Assembly (NCBI GenBank): GCA_963820075.1
Contig: CAWFYS010000013.1
Span: forward strand, 124,001-188,000
Origin: Kumtagia sp963820075
GTDB lineage: Bacteria > Pseudomonadota > Alphaproteobacteria > Rhizobiales > Rhizobiaceae
DNA: 64,000 bases
Reading direction: 5' to 3'
Shown here: positions 1 through 8,194 of the stretch, piece by piece
Layout: each line of letters starts with the position of its first letter
Position numbering within the stretch: the stretch's first letter is position 1
Position numbers and translations under genes: made by a program
Notes under the pieces: generated by a model
What the model was told of the DNA's origin: nothing
Databases searched by the model: none
Seen by the model: only the letters and a program-made list of their open reading frames with translations

Positions 1-441
1 CAGCGCCGGCGACTTTTCGGCGCGCCCCGTGCGCATCAGCAGCAGCGCCCAGGCCATGTTGACGGCGGATGCCAGGCCGTTGACGGCAAGCCCCTGCCAG
101 GGCTGCTCGATCGGCGCGGGGTTCCGCCACAAGCGCCAGACCTCGGCCAGGATCAGAAGTGCGGCGACGACGATCAGGACGCCTTCCAGCACCGCCGAGA
201 AGTACTCCGCCTTGTGATGACCGTGCTGGTGATCGCGGTCGGCGGGCTTATGGCTGACCTTGATCGCCCAGAAGGTCGCCGCGGCGGCGATCACGTTGAC
301 GGTCGATTCCAGAGCGTCGGAATAAAGCGCCACCGATCCGGTCATCCGCCAGGCAAGCGCCTTCAGGCCAAGCACGCCGAAGGCGACGACGATCGACCAG
401 CCGGCAAGCCTGAAGACCTTCTGCTTGGAGTCAGCCGGCAC
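1..441 (-). CDS. Cation diffusion facilitator (CDF) family efflux protein, 3' end cut by window edge
   Basis: This is the N-terminal 147 codons of an inner-membrane divalent metal exporter of the CDF family. The GTG start at 441 directly follows an in-frame TAG, and an AAAGG purine stretch lies upstream, so the start is well fixed. The visible part has a first membrane helix, then a second segment with the acidic motif SDALES that matches the family's metal-site helix, then a histidine-rich loop (DRDHQHGHHKAEY) joining two further hydrophobic stretches. This order is typical of FieF/ZitB-like transporters. The histidine loop suggests zinc, cobalt or iron, but the exact metal cannot be read from the sequence. 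It runs in the same direction as trpE(G) upstream, with about 60 bp between them. Confidence 0.85.
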   Translation of the reverse strand, partial: MPADSKQKVFRLAGWSIVVAFGVLGLKALAWRMTGSVALYSDALESTVNVIAAAATFWAIKVSHKPADRDHQHGHHKAEYFSAVLEGVLIVVAALLILAEVWRLWRNPAPIEQPWQGLAVNGLASAVNMAWALLLMRTGRAEKSPAL

Positions 442-503
442 CTATTTTGTCCCTTTCAGGGAAAGTCGCCTTTCTTCAAGAGAGAGGGACGGGCGCCAGC
501 CGC

Positions 504-2693
504 TCACGCCGCCTTTTCCTTGGCCTTGCGCGGCATATGCGCCACGACGTTCTCGATCATGCGCATGCCGGCATTGCCGCCCAGCGTCATGATCGATTCG
601 GGATGGAACTGCACCGCCGCGATCGGCTCCCTGCGGTGCTCGAAGGCCATGATCACGCCGTCCTCGGTTTCGGCGGTGACAATGAAATCATCCGGCAGCC
701 GCACCGGGTCGGCGAAGATCGAATGATAGCGGCCGACGGTGACTTCCTTAGGCAGGCCGGAAAAGATGATGCCCGGCTTCGACACGCGGATGCGCGACGG
801 CTTGCCGTGCATGGGCACATGCAGGTGGCGCAGTTCGCCGCCATAGGCCTCGGCAAGGGCCTGCAGGCCGAGGCAGACGCCGAAGATCGGCAGGTCGCGC
901 TGCCTCGCCTTCCTGATGGTGGCGGCGCAGTCGAAATCCTTCGGCGTGCCGGGGCCTGGCGACAGCACGACGAGGTCGGGCTTCAGCCGGTCGAACAATT
1001 CCTCCGCGACCGGGGTGCGGACGGTCGATACCTCCGCGCCGGTCTGTCGGAAATAGTTCGCCAGCGTATGGACGAAGGAATCCTCGTGGTCGACCAGCAG
1101 GATGTTGACGCCGTCGCCGACGCGCGCCGCGCCGCGTTCGCCGGCCGCGGCGTTGCCTGACTTGGCGTCTCTGATTGCGGAAATCATGGCTGAGGCCTTC
1201 AGTTCGGTTTCTGCTTCTTCCTCTTCCGGAACGCTGTCGAAGAGCAGCGTGGCGCCGGCGCGCACCTCGGCGATACCGTCCTTGATGCGGATCGTCCTTA
1301 GCGTCAGGCCGGTGTTCATGTCGCCGTTGAAATGCACCATGCCGATCGCCCCGCCATACCAGGCGCGCGGGGACTTCTCGTTCTTCTCGATGAAACGCAT
1401 GGCCCATAGTTTCGGCGCGCCGGTGACGGTAACGGCCCATGCGTGCGACAGGAAGGCGTCGAACGCATCCATGCCTTCGAGCAGGCGGCCCTCTATGTGG
1501 TCCACCGTGTGGATCAGGCGCGAATACATCTCGATCTGGCGCCGCCCGATAACGCGCACCGATCCCGGCTCGCATACGCGCGACTTGTCGTTGCGGTCGA
1601 CATCCGAACACATTGTAAGTTCGGACTCATCCTTCTTGGAATTCAGGAGCTTGAGGATTTGTTCCGAATCCGAGATCGCATCGTCGCCCCGCTTGATCGT
1701 GCCGGAGATCGGGCAGGTCTCGACGCGGCGGCCCGTCACCCGGATGAACATCTCCGGCGACGCGCCGATGAGATATTCATTCTCGCCGAGATTGATGAAG
1801 AAGGAATAGGGCGAGGGGTTGATCGTCTTCAGCCGGCGCGAGATTTCCGAGGGCATCGATTCGCAGCGCTCGTAGAACATCTGCCCCGGAACGACCTCGA
1901 ACAGGTCGCCGCGCCGAAAACTCTCCATCGCCTTCCTGACAAGTCGCGCATATTCGCCCGGCTCGTGGTCGCCGCGCGGCGGAATGCGGTCGGCCGGGCG
2001 AAACGGCTCGGCCTCGCTGTCGCGCGGCAGACCGGCCGTGTCGAAGCCGTTGCCGGAATAGTCGTAGCGGTCGTGCCATGCCGTCGCCGCGTGGTGATCG
2101 ACGACGAGAATTTCGTCGGGCAGGTAGAGGACGAGGTCGCGCTGGCTCTGCGCCCGCTCCAGCGACAGTTCGACCGGATCGAACTGGAAGGCCAGGTCGT
2201 AGCCGAAGGCGCCGTAGAGGCCGAGATTGGCATCGTGGTCGGTGTGAAACAGCCTGATCAGCGTGCGCAGCACCGTAAAGACCGACGGAACACGCGACCG
2301 CTCTTCCTCGGTGACAACCCGTCCGGCCTGCTCGATTTCCAAAGAGAGACGCCGCGTCGTCGTCTGAGTCAGCACAATGCCAGCCTCACCCAGCAACGTG
2401 CGCGCGATCAGGGGCAGCAGCACCTCTCCCCGGCTGTTCAGGGCCTCGATGCGCATTGCCCGCCCGCGCGCCGAAATCACGACAGGCGGATCGATGATGG
2501 CGGTGTCCCAGCGCGTGTAGCGCCCGGGATATTCGTAGTTTGAGGAAAAGACAGCGCCGCGCCGGCTGTTCAGCCCGTCGATATAGGCCTCGATCGCGCC
2601 GGCATAGGCCGTGTCGTGGCGCTCCCGAACGATCGTCACGCCGCCGCCCGTGACGAATTTCTCGGCACCGTTGTCGAGGATCTGCACCGACAT
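504..2693 (-). CDS. trpE(G): Anthranilate synthase, fused TrpE-TrpG
   Basis: The 729-residue protein converts chorismate and glutamine to anthranilate, the first step of tryptophan synthesis. About residues 1-510 are the chorismate-binding TrpE component, with SGTIKRG and the GAIGMVHFNGDMNTGLTLR region. From about residue 525 a class I glutamine amidotransferase follows, with the nucleophile in GVCLGLQ and the His-Glu pair in QFHPES. Fusion into one chain is characteristic of Rhizobiales, where the gene is called trpE(G); most bacteria carry two genes. The ATG at 2693 has GGAGA about 8 nt upstream. The gene lies behind a tryptophan attenuator (trpL and terminator at 2738-2857), so expression should respond to charged tRNA-Trp. 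No frameshift or missing catalytic residue was seen. Confidence 0.97.
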   Translation of the reverse strand: MSVQILDNGAEKFVTGGGVTIVRERHDTAYAGAIEAYIDGLNSRRGAVFSSNYEYPGRYTRWDTAIIDPPVVISARGRAMRIEALNSRGEVLLPLIARTLLGEAGIVLTQTTTRRLSLEIEQAGRVVTEEERSRVPSVFTVLRTLIRLFHTDHDANLGLYGAFGYDLAFQFDPVELSLERAQSQRDLVLYLPDEILVVDHHAATAWHDRYDYSGNGFDTAGLPRDSEAEPFRPADRIPPRGDHEPGEYARLVRKAMESFRRGDLFEVVPGQMFYERCESMPSEISRRLKTINPSPYSFFINLGENEYLIGASPEMFIRVTGRRVETCPISGTIKRGDDAISDSEQILKLLNSKKDESELTMCSDVDRNDKSRVCEPGSVRVIGRRQIEMYSRLIHTVDHIEGRLLEGMDAFDAFLSHAWAVTVTGAPKLWAMRFIEKNEKSPRAWYGGAIGMVHFNGDMNTGLTLRTIRIKDGIAEVRAGATLLFDSVPEEEEAETELKASAMISAIRDAKSGNAAAGERGAARVGDGVNILLVDHEDSFVHTLANYFRQTGAEVSTVRTPVAEELFDRLKPDLVVLSPGPGTPKDFDCAATIRKARQRDLPIFGVCLGLQALAEAYGGELRHLHVPMHGKPSRIRVSKPGIIFSGLPKEVTVGRYHSIFADPVRLPDDFIVTAETEDGVIMAFEHRREPIAAVQFHPESIMTLGGNAGMRMIENVVAHMPRKAKEKAA

Positions 2694-2737
2694 TCACTCG
2701 TCTCCATCCGCTTGCCGGGATGGTCCGGACCGGCACC

Positions 2738-2772
2738 AAAAACAAATGGCCGCCCGGACTTCTCCTGCGGCC
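2738..2772 (-). terminator. trp attenuator terminator
   Basis: In the transcribed direction GGCCGC (2772-2767) pairs perfectly with GCGGCC (2753-2748), and the U-rich tail ATTTGTTTTT (2747-2738) follows, so this is an intrinsic terminator. A competing antiterminator is visible: GCGGCC-TG-ACCAA just after the leader stop codon pairs, with a 2-nt bulge, with TTGGTGGCCGC, which contains the terminator's 5' arm. Ribosome stalling at the Trp codons of trpL would favour the antiterminator and allow read-through into trpE(G). Confidence 0.88.
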
Positions 2773-2812
2773 ACCAAACTTTGTCACGCACACGCGCTTG
2801 GTCAGGCCGCTG

Positions 2813-2857
2813 TCAGTCGGCCCACCACCAAACGGCTTTGATCGAAAGCATGTGCAT
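2813..2857 (-). CDS. trpL: trp operon leader peptide TrpL (14 aa)
   Basis: A 14-codon frame reads MHMLSIKAVWWWAD and then TGA. Three consecutive Trp codons (TGG TGG TGG) near the end are the sensing element for tryptophan-tRNA supply. The three tandem tryptophans, the position about 120 bp upstream of trpE(G) and the mutually exclusive hairpins that follow match the rhizobial trpL. There is no ribosome binding site upstream, which agrees with a leaderless start. The second in-frame ATG, two codons in, is an alternative start. Confidence 0.9.
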   Translation of the reverse strand: MHMLSIKAVWWWAD

Positions 2858-2865
2858 GACCGATT

Positions 2866-2894
2866 CCAATAGCGGCGAATGGAATGCACGGCAA
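2866..2894 (-). promoter_or_regulatory. Putative trpL-trpE(G) promoter
   Basis: Reading the minus strand, TTGCCG (2894-2889) and TATTGG (2871-2866) are separated by 17 bp. The start codon of trpL begins 9 nt after the -10-like hexamer, so transcription would begin at or within a base of the ATG. The -10 match is imperfect. The call rests mainly on position and on the leaderless precedent in S. meliloti. Confidence 0.5.
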
Positions 2895-2917
2895 GCGGAT
2901 TTCAGTGTGCGATCGGA

Positions 2918-3243
2918 GCTCCGAACTCTGGTTAACGCGATCGCCATTCGACCGCCTCTCCGGCCTGCTTCGCAAACCACGTCTCCTGCCTGTGGGAGGC
3001 GACGGATGAGGGGTGCTGGACGGAGCGCGGCTTTTCAGGAGAAGCGGTCGGTCGGCGCCCGGACTGCCGAGTTTCGTTTCTTCCATCACCCCTCATCCGC
3101 CTTCGCTACGCTCAGGCACCTTCTCCCACAAGGGGCACAAGGGGAGAAGGGGGAGATCGGCATCGGCGCTTCCGTATCTCTCCCGCGTCGGCGATTGGCG
3201 GCGAAGGAGAAGCGAAGCGGTCGGAGAGGGGGACTTTCACTCT
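2918..3243. repeat. Nested mosaic repeat: R1 composite inside an R2 element
   Basis: No gene is visible between trpL and the desuccinylase-like gene. The left edge (ccgaactctggttaacgcg, then tcgaccgcctctccggc) and the right edge (gcgaagcggtcggagaggg) are the two ends of the R2 family seen at 36152-36343. Between them, about 2984-3151, lies an R1 composite: a ggatgagggg arm, a core of roughly 95 bp, an inverted cccctcatccg arm and a cttctccc...ggggagaagg hairpin. The same composite occurs in the opposite orientation at 47186-47360. The simplest reading is that R1 inserted into R2. Confidence 0.75.
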
Positions 3244-4298
3244 TCATTGCTCCAGAGCACCCATTTTGGCAGTCACGCTCGGTGCTTCGCCGACGAGCTT
3301 GACCAGGTCGCCGCCGGCATGAGCGGAACGGCGGCAGACACGCGTCAGGATGTAGCCCGACTGCGGGGCGAAAACATCCGTGGACCCGCCTTCCTCGCCG
3401 GGGGTATGGACGATCGTAGCCAGCCGGTCGCCGCGCGCGACGCGGTCGCCGGGCGCGACGTCGAACAGGATAGCGCCGGCCCGCGGGGCCCTTACCATGT
3501 CAATATGCTCGATCGGCGCGACAAGCCCGTCAAACGGGGCAGGCGGAACCTGCCCGGCGTCCTCGATCAGCCCCCGCGCCACGAGCAGCCGGTAGAGCCC
3601 TCCGGCATCGGCCTGCGCAAAATGGCGGTCGACATCGAGCAGGCCGCGATATTCGACCGTGGTTACGACGCGGCTCCGCAGCCGTGCCTGCTCGGACGGC
3701 ATTTGCAGATAGGGGTGGATCGAAGCCTCGTCGAACGAAGCGCCCGATGTACCGTCCCAAAGAATGACGGCCGCCACGCCCATTGCCGCCGCGCAATCGG
3801 CCATCGCCGGCCACAGCGCCTTGTGCACGTAGAGATAGTCGACACCCTCGTCGTCGCAGTGCAGATCGAGCACGATGCCGTGCCCCATCGACAAGGCGAT
3901 CAGGCGCTGCTTCAGCCGCTTGTCGACGGTGCCGCCAAGTTCCTCGGCCAGAGCCGGATCGGGCCGGTCGAGCAGCGGAAAATCCCGGTTGAAATTGGCG
4001 CGGGTTCCAAGATGGAAGCGGCCTTGAAGCCCTCCGAAATGGAATTGCGCGCGGCCGACGGGTTGGCGGCCGGCACGACCGTGATCGACCCCCGCAGCCG
4101 CCCCTCAGCCTCGGCCTGGCGCAACCGCGGCATCAGCGCATCGATGGCAACCGTTCCCGGCAGTTCGCCCGCATGAAGTGCCGCCTGGATATAGGCCGAC
4201 GGGGCGGCCTCGCGGGTTCCCCTGAATCGGTACACGGGAAAGGAATAGGCGACGCCTTCCGTGTCGCCGAGGATCGTTTCGATCGTCTTTTCCATCAT
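3244..4298 (-). CDS. Succinylglutamate desuccinylase/aspartoacylase-family zinc hydrolase (frameshifted)
   Basis: This is a zinc-dependent deacylase of the M14-like AstE/AspA family, about 351 residues when repaired. The N-terminal part carries the first two zinc ligands in HAGE (family form HGDE-like). The C-terminal part carries the third in LDLHCD, a TVEYRG segment, and a beta-rich terminal domain (GLVAPIEHIDMVRAPRAG). The two halves are in different frames. Reading through 4056-4063 with one extra G restores NPVGRAQFHFGG, the expected family sequence, so one base appears to be missing. ATG at 4298 or the next codon is the start. The acyl-amino-acid substrate cannot be assigned. Related rhizobial proteins act on acylated diamino acids or N-acyl-aspartate, but nothing nearby decides this. 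Confidence 0.75.
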
Positions 4299-4507
4299 GT
4301 CATCCAGTCTCGTTCGTATGAAATTGCACGGTCTTCACATCCCGTGCAACTCGACGAACCATTTTTCGGGCGAGCCCACGTTTACGCCTTGGGCGGCTTC
4401 CTGGCCGTCGGGGTGACTGGACCCCGGGAGTCCTGCCGAGCGGTCGCGGCAGCCGCGAACCGGTTGAGCCCTTCTCGCTCGACTGCCCAGAGGTATGGCG
4501 TCGAGGA

Positions 4508-4617
4508 CTAAGCAGGCTTCCGGAAACGTGTCTCACGGTTCTCCGGCAAAACCTGCTGACAAAACAACAGGTTCTGAGCAGGCGAAGCCTGGGCGAAGCC
4601 ACGCGAAGTCTGCTTAG
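4508..4617. repeat. CTAAGCAG-ended intergenic repeat, copy 1 (diverged)
   Basis: This copy of an approximately 105-bp element begins ctaagcagg and ends ctgcttag, an 8-bp terminal inverted repeat. It contains the family features: ttccgg followed by cacggtt-ctccgg, a cctgc-gacaaaac block, an internal gagcaggcgaag and a gggcgaagccacgc hairpin. Its last bases supply the TAA stop of fhs (4616-4614). The rest of the gap before the desuccinylase-like gene (4299-4507) holds nothing recognisable. Confidence 0.8.
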
Positions 4618-6293
4618 AAAAGCCCCTCGATCTGGCCTTTTTCGTTGAGGAATATTTTCTCCGAGGAAGGGGCCTTCGGCAGGCCCGGCATGGTCATGAT
4701 CTCGCCGCAGATGGCCACGACGAAACCGGCGCCGGCGGCCAGCCGGACCTCGCGGACCGGCACGACATGGTCGGTCGGCGCGCCCCTGAGATTGGGGTCG
4801 GTCGAGAACGAATATTGGGTCTTGGCCATGCACACCGGCAGGTTGCCGTAGCCCGCCGCCTCCCACTGGTGCAACTGGTCGCGCACGCTCTTGTCGGCGA
4901 TCGCCTGCGAGCCGCGATAGATGCGCCTGACGATGGTGTCGATCTTGTCGAACAGTTTCATCTCGTTCGGATAGAGCGGGGCGAACTGCGAGGCGCCGCT
5001 TTCGGCCAGATGCACGACCTTGTTGGCAAGCTCCTCGATGCCGGCCGAGCCGTTGGCCCAGTGCTTGCAAAGGACCGCCTCCTCGCCCATTGCCGCCACA
5101 TAGTCCTTCATCGCGGCGATCTCGGCATCGGTGTCGGAATAGAAGTGGTTGATGGCTACCACCGCCGGCACGCCGAACTGCTTCACATTCTCGATGTGGC
5201 GGCCGAGATTGGCGCAGCCCTTCTTGACCGCCTCGACATTCTCCTTGCCGAGGTCTTCCTTCTTGACCCCGCCATTCATCTTCATGGCGCGCACGGTGGC
5301 GACGATGACGGCCGCGGCGGGCTTCAGCCCTGCCTTGCGGCACTTGATGTCGAAGAACTTCTCCGCGCCCAGGTCGGCGCCGAAGCCGGCCTCCGTCACC
5401 ACAAAGTCGGCAAGCTTCAGGGCCGTGGTGGTCGCCACCACCGAGTTGCAGCCATGCGCGATGTTGGCGAACGGTCCGCCATGCACCAAGGCCGGATTGT
5501 TCTCCAGCGTCTGCACCAGATTGGGCTGCATGGCGTCCTTGAGAAGCACCGTCATGGCGCCGTCGGCCTTGATGTCGCGGGCGTAGACCGGGGTCTTGTC
5601 GCGGCGATAGGCGATGATGATGTCGCCCAGCCGCTTCTCCAGATCCTTCAGATCATTGGCCAGGCAGAGGATCGCCATCACCTCGGAAGCGACCGTGATG
5701 TCGAAGCCGGCCTCGCGCGGAAAGCCGTTGGCCACCCCGCCCAGCGACACGATGATGTCGCGCAGCGCACGGTCGTTCATGTCCATGACGCGCCGCCAGG
5801 CGATACGGCGAATGTCGATGCCCTGCTCGTTGCCCCAGTAGATGTGGTTGTCGATCAGGGCCGAAAGCAGATTGTGGGCAGTGGTGATGGCATGGAAATC
5901 GCCGGTGAAATGGAGGTTCATATCCTCCATCGGCACGACCTGGGCATAGCCGCCGCCGGCAGCGCCGCCCTTGACGCCGAAATTGGGGCCGAGCGAGGCC
6001 TCGCGAATGCAGATGATCGCGCGCTTGCCGATGCGGTTCAGTCCGTCGCCGAGGCCGACCGTGGTGGTGGTCTTGCCTTCGCCGGCCGGCGTCGGGTTGA
6101 TCGCCGTCACCAGGATCAGCTTGCCGTCCCTGCCGCCGCGCTTCGAGGCGATGAATTCCGCCGACACTTTCGCCTTGTCGTGCCCGTAGGGCAGGAGGTG
6201 ATCGCTCGGTATGCCGATCTTCGCGCCGATCTCCTGGATCGGCTTCTTTTTCGCCGCGCGCGCAATCTCGATGTCGGACTTATGCTCGGCCAT
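4614..6293 (-). CDS. fhs: Formate--tetrahydrofolate ligase
   Basis: The 559-residue cytoplasmic enzyme makes 10-formyl-tetrahydrofolate from formate, ATP and tetrahydrofolate and feeds one-carbon metabolism. The ATP-binding loop TPAGEGKTTTT lies near residue 70, and the sequence is full length for the family (about 556-560 residues). The chosen start, ATG at 6293 (MAEHKSDIEIA), has GGGGGAG 6-7 nt upstream; upstream in-frame codons lack a ribosome binding site and do not resemble the family. The stop codon lies in the end of the 4508-4617 repeat. It is transcribed alone, with a toxin-antitoxin remnant upstream. Confidence 0.96.
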   Translation of the reverse strand: MAEHKSDIEIARAAKKKPIQEIGAKIGIPSDHLLPYGHDKAKVSAEFIASKRGGRDGKLILVTAINPTPAGEGKTTTTVGLGDGLNRIGKRAIICIREASLGPNFGVKGGAAGGGYAQVVPMEDMNLHFTGDFHAITTAHNLLSALIDNHIYWGNEQGIDIRRIAWRRVMDMNDRALRDIIVSLGGVANGFPREAGFDITVASEVMAILCLANDLKDLEKRLGDIIIAYRRDKTPVYARDIKADGAMTVLLKDAMQPNLVQTLENNPALVHGGPFANIAHGCNSVVATTTALKLADFVVTEAGFGADLGAEKFFDIKCRKAGLKPAAAVIVATVRAMKMNGGVKKEDLGKENVEAVKKGCANLGRHIENVKQFGVPAVVAINHFYSDTDAEIAAMKDYVAAMGEEAVLCKHWANGSAGIEELANKVVHLAESGASQFAPLYPNEMKLFDKIDTIVRRIYRGSQAIADKSVRDQLHQWEAAGYGNLPVCMAKTQYSFSTDPNLRGAPTDHVVPVREVRLAAGAGFVVAICGEIMTMPGLPKAPSSEKIFLNEKGQIEGLF

Positions 6294-6453
6294 TGGGCTC
6301 CCCCGAAATTCGTTCAAGACGCTAAATCGCGGCGCATGTTCGCGCCCGATGTCGGCGCGCATAGAACCCGGCGGCGCGGCGGCGCGCCGTCCCAAAACAG
6401 CCGCGCGATACACGGATTGCGACAGTGACCCTAGAGTATCAGCCTGCTGCCAG

Positions 6454-6711
6454 TCATTTTTTCACCAGACGATCATATTCGGCATGGCTGCCAATCCAGA
6501 ACCAAATTACGTCGTCTCCATTCGCAATTCCAAGTGCGCGCTAGTGAAGGCCCACTCGCACGGACCAATATCGGCCCGCACGCTTGAAGTGCAGCGACGG
6601 GTGACGTGGATTGGACTTAAGCAGTTCGAAGTTGCGATCCGCGAGCGATTTGATGGACGGTGGTAGCCGGTCGTAGGCGGCCCGGAACTCAGGCCCGGCA
6701 TAGTGGATCAA
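6454..6711 (-). pseudogene. RelE/ParE-family toxin with in-frame amber codon
   Basis: This would encode an 85-residue ribonuclease/gyrase-type toxin. It starts at TTG (6711), overlapping the antitoxin stop codon. The first 56 codons read as the family (FRAAYDRLPPSIKSLADRNF, HPSLHFKRAGRYWSVRVGLH), then TAG interrupts at 6543-6541. The same frame continues with the expected C-terminus RALGIANGDDVIWFWIGSHA and then EYDRLVKK. The family has Tyr (TAC/TAT) at the TAG position, so a single substitution explains the break. The shortened product would lack the C-terminal strand that carries catalytic residues and is probably inactive. A base-calling error is possible, since other errors are evident in this window. 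Confidence 0.7.
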
Positions 6712-6908
6712 AGCAGCGTGGTCCGCTTGGCGTGATGCGCGGAAAGGGCTTGCTCGCCGAGCGCATCGAGCCTTCCAGACGCCGCGTCGGCCTTGATCTC
6801 GGCATCCCATTTTTCGGCATCAAACACCGCGAACCACTCACGAAAGCGAGCCAAATCATCCGTGCTTAGACCTTCGACATCTTTCTCGATCTTCTCAAGT
6901 TTGGTCAT
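6708..6908 (-). CDS. Antitoxin of a RelE/ParE-type module
   Basis: The 66-residue acidic, helical protein (MTKLEKIEKDVEGLSTDDLA, with DAASGRLDALGEQAL later) resembles the short antitoxins that precede toxins of the SVRVGLRYRAL type. It is the first gene of the pair, and its TGA overlaps the toxin TTG start, so the two are translationally coupled. These antitoxins wrap the toxin and often repress their own promoter. No clear operator was found upstream. The toxin copy is interrupted, so the antitoxin may no longer be under selection. Confidence 0.7.
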   Translation of the reverse strand: MTKLEKIEKDVEGLSTDDLARFREWFAVFDAEKWDAEIKADAASGRLDALGEQALSAHHAKRTTLL

Positions 6909-6934
6909 CCCGCATTCCTTGGCCTGCTATTCGC

Positions 6935-8044
6935 TCACTGCTGCAACACGCTGCTGATCTCGACGAGGTTCGAGCGGACGCGCAGTATGTAGAAGCCCAT
7001 AGTGGCGAGGTGGGTCGCCAGCAGGCCGTCCTCGCTGCCATTGATGATGATCAACGGCTGGATGCGCAAGGCGGAACGGGCCTGCGTTTCCATCGACTCC
7101 CACAAGGCCGCGAGGTGCCTTTCGGCCAGCACCCGCTCGAAATCGGCCCGGGCGCCCCTGAGCAGCCCGTAATAGGCGTAAAGCTGCCCATAGGCGAACC
7201 AGTAGCGATCGTCGGCCCGCACGTCGAAAAAGCCGAGATTATAGTTCTCCGAGCGTTCCCTCAGAATTGCGGAAGTGTCGCCGATCGCGCTTGCGATGCG
7301 GTCGAGATACTGTCTGAGATTGTCCCCGCGCGCGTCGAACACAGCCTCGCAGCGCGAGAGGCGGTCGTTGAAGGCGCGCAGATCCGTGACGATCGCGCGG
7401 TAAAAGCTCGGCGTCGGCGTCTTCGGGCCGAACGGGCTCAGGCCGAAATACCAGGTGAATTCATTGAACTGGGCGTTGCCGCGGGCCCTCTGAAGGTTGG
7501 CGTCGATCTGCGAGGTCGTGCGCACGCGCCCCAGATTGTCCGCCAGTTCCGTCGTGGTGCGGCGCACCGCCTCGTGGATGCCGCGCTGGAAGGACGCCTT
7601 GTTGTCGAGGAAGGGCGTCTTGTCCCAGTCGAGCCCGAACAGCCCGATCTTGTAAAGGATCATCGAGGAGATCCAGGCGTTCTGGTTCACGTTGAAATCG
7701 GTGAGGTCGGCGGTGAGGTCGGCGATCGCCGAGCGCGCGCAGGTCCGCACCGGCGCGTCCGCGGCCGAGGTCTGCTGTCCCGCCGAGACATTGTCGAAGG
7801 CGTAGGCGTCGGGATAGTCCGGATTGAAATTCGTCCAGACCTGCGTGGTCCAGATGAAATAGCCGTAGAGGCCGACCAGCAGGAGGATGCCCGCGCCGGC
7901 GCCGACCTTCAGCATCCAGCCGCGCTGCAGATACCAGCGCCCGAGCCACATGAACGGCCAAAGCAGGACGCCTACGAACAGGCCAATGCCGCGGCCAATC
8001 ATCTGGAAGACCCAGGTGAAGAAGTTCACGATAGGATCGAGCAT
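6935..8044 (-). CDS. DUF2333 family membrane protein
   Basis: The 369-residue protein of unknown function begins with an amphipathic, aromatic-rich stretch (about residues 1-40), then one transmembrane helix (GAGAGILLLVGLYGYFIWTT, about 47-66). The rest is a large soluble domain, probably periplasmic, rich in helices. The sequence fits the DUF2333 family found in alpha- and gammaproteobacteria. It ends with LRVRSNLVEISSVLQQ. It is the last gene of a minus-strand run that includes an AAA ATPase, a Fic protein and a coiled-coil protein (8191-15275), separated from the preceding gene by a CTAAGCAG-type repeat. That context suggests, without proof, that it is the membrane anchor of a complex. Confidence 0.75.
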   Translation of the reverse strand: MLDPIVNFFTWVFQMIGRGIGLFVGVLLWPFMWLGRWYLQRGWMLKVGAGAGILLLVGLYGYFIWTTQVWTNFNPDYPDAYAFDNVSAGQQTSAADAPVRTCARSAIADLTADLTDFNVNQNAWISSMILYKIGLFGLDWDKTPFLDNKASFQRGIHEAVRRTTTELADNLGRVRTTSQIDANLQRARGNAQFNEFTWYFGLSPFGPKTPTPSFYRAIVTDLRAFNDRLSRCEAVFDARGDNLRQYLDRIASAIGDTSAILRERSENYNLGFFDVRADDRYWFAYGQLYAYYGLLRGARADFERVLAERHLAALWESMETQARSALRIQPLIIINGSEDGLLATHLATMGFYILRVRSNLVEISSVLQQ

Positions 8045-8086
8045 CCCGCAGTCACTCCCTCAAGCGCCGACTGACCGTTTGCAGCG

Positions 8087-8194
8087 CCAAGCAGACTTGC
8101 GTGGCTTCGCCCACGCTTGGCCTGCTTAGCCTCTTGTTTTGTCGCAGGTTTCTGTCGGAAAACCGTGACACACTTATCCGGAACCTGCTTTTAG
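8087..8194. repeat. CTAAGCAG-ended intergenic repeat, copy 2
   Basis: This copy is in the opposite orientation to the one at 4508. It starts with a diverged ccaagcag and ends cctgcttttag, with tgtcggaaaaccgtgacaca and the tggcttcgcccacgc hairpin clearly conserved. It fills almost the whole gap between the DUF2333 gene and the 429-aa gene, and its terminal bases form the TAA stop (8193-8191) of the latter. Confidence 0.85.

Larger units (their letters stand above)
2738..2857 (-). ncRNA. trp leader / attenuated small RNA (rnTrpL-like)
   Basis: The attenuated transcript would run from the trpL start codon to the end of the U-tract, about 120 nt. In Sinorhizobium meliloti the equivalent RNA, rnTrpL, has about this length and acts in trans, and its leader is translated without a 5' UTR. 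Here a promoter-like pair (2866-2894) places the predicted first nucleotide on or next to the A of the trpL ATG, so the same leaderless arrangement is likely. The trans-acting role is inferred from that precedent and cannot be seen in the sequence. Confidence 0.65.

Noticed and set aside
2984..3151. Possible CRISPR-like repeat array
   Set aside because: The repeats are palindromic, inverted, irregular in spacing and few; there are no cas genes in the window.
4767..6428. Long open frame on the plus strand opposite fhs (about 550 codons)
   Set aside because: It is the antisense shadow of fhs in GC-rich DNA; it has no family resemblance and is rich in His, Arg and Gly from reversed codons.
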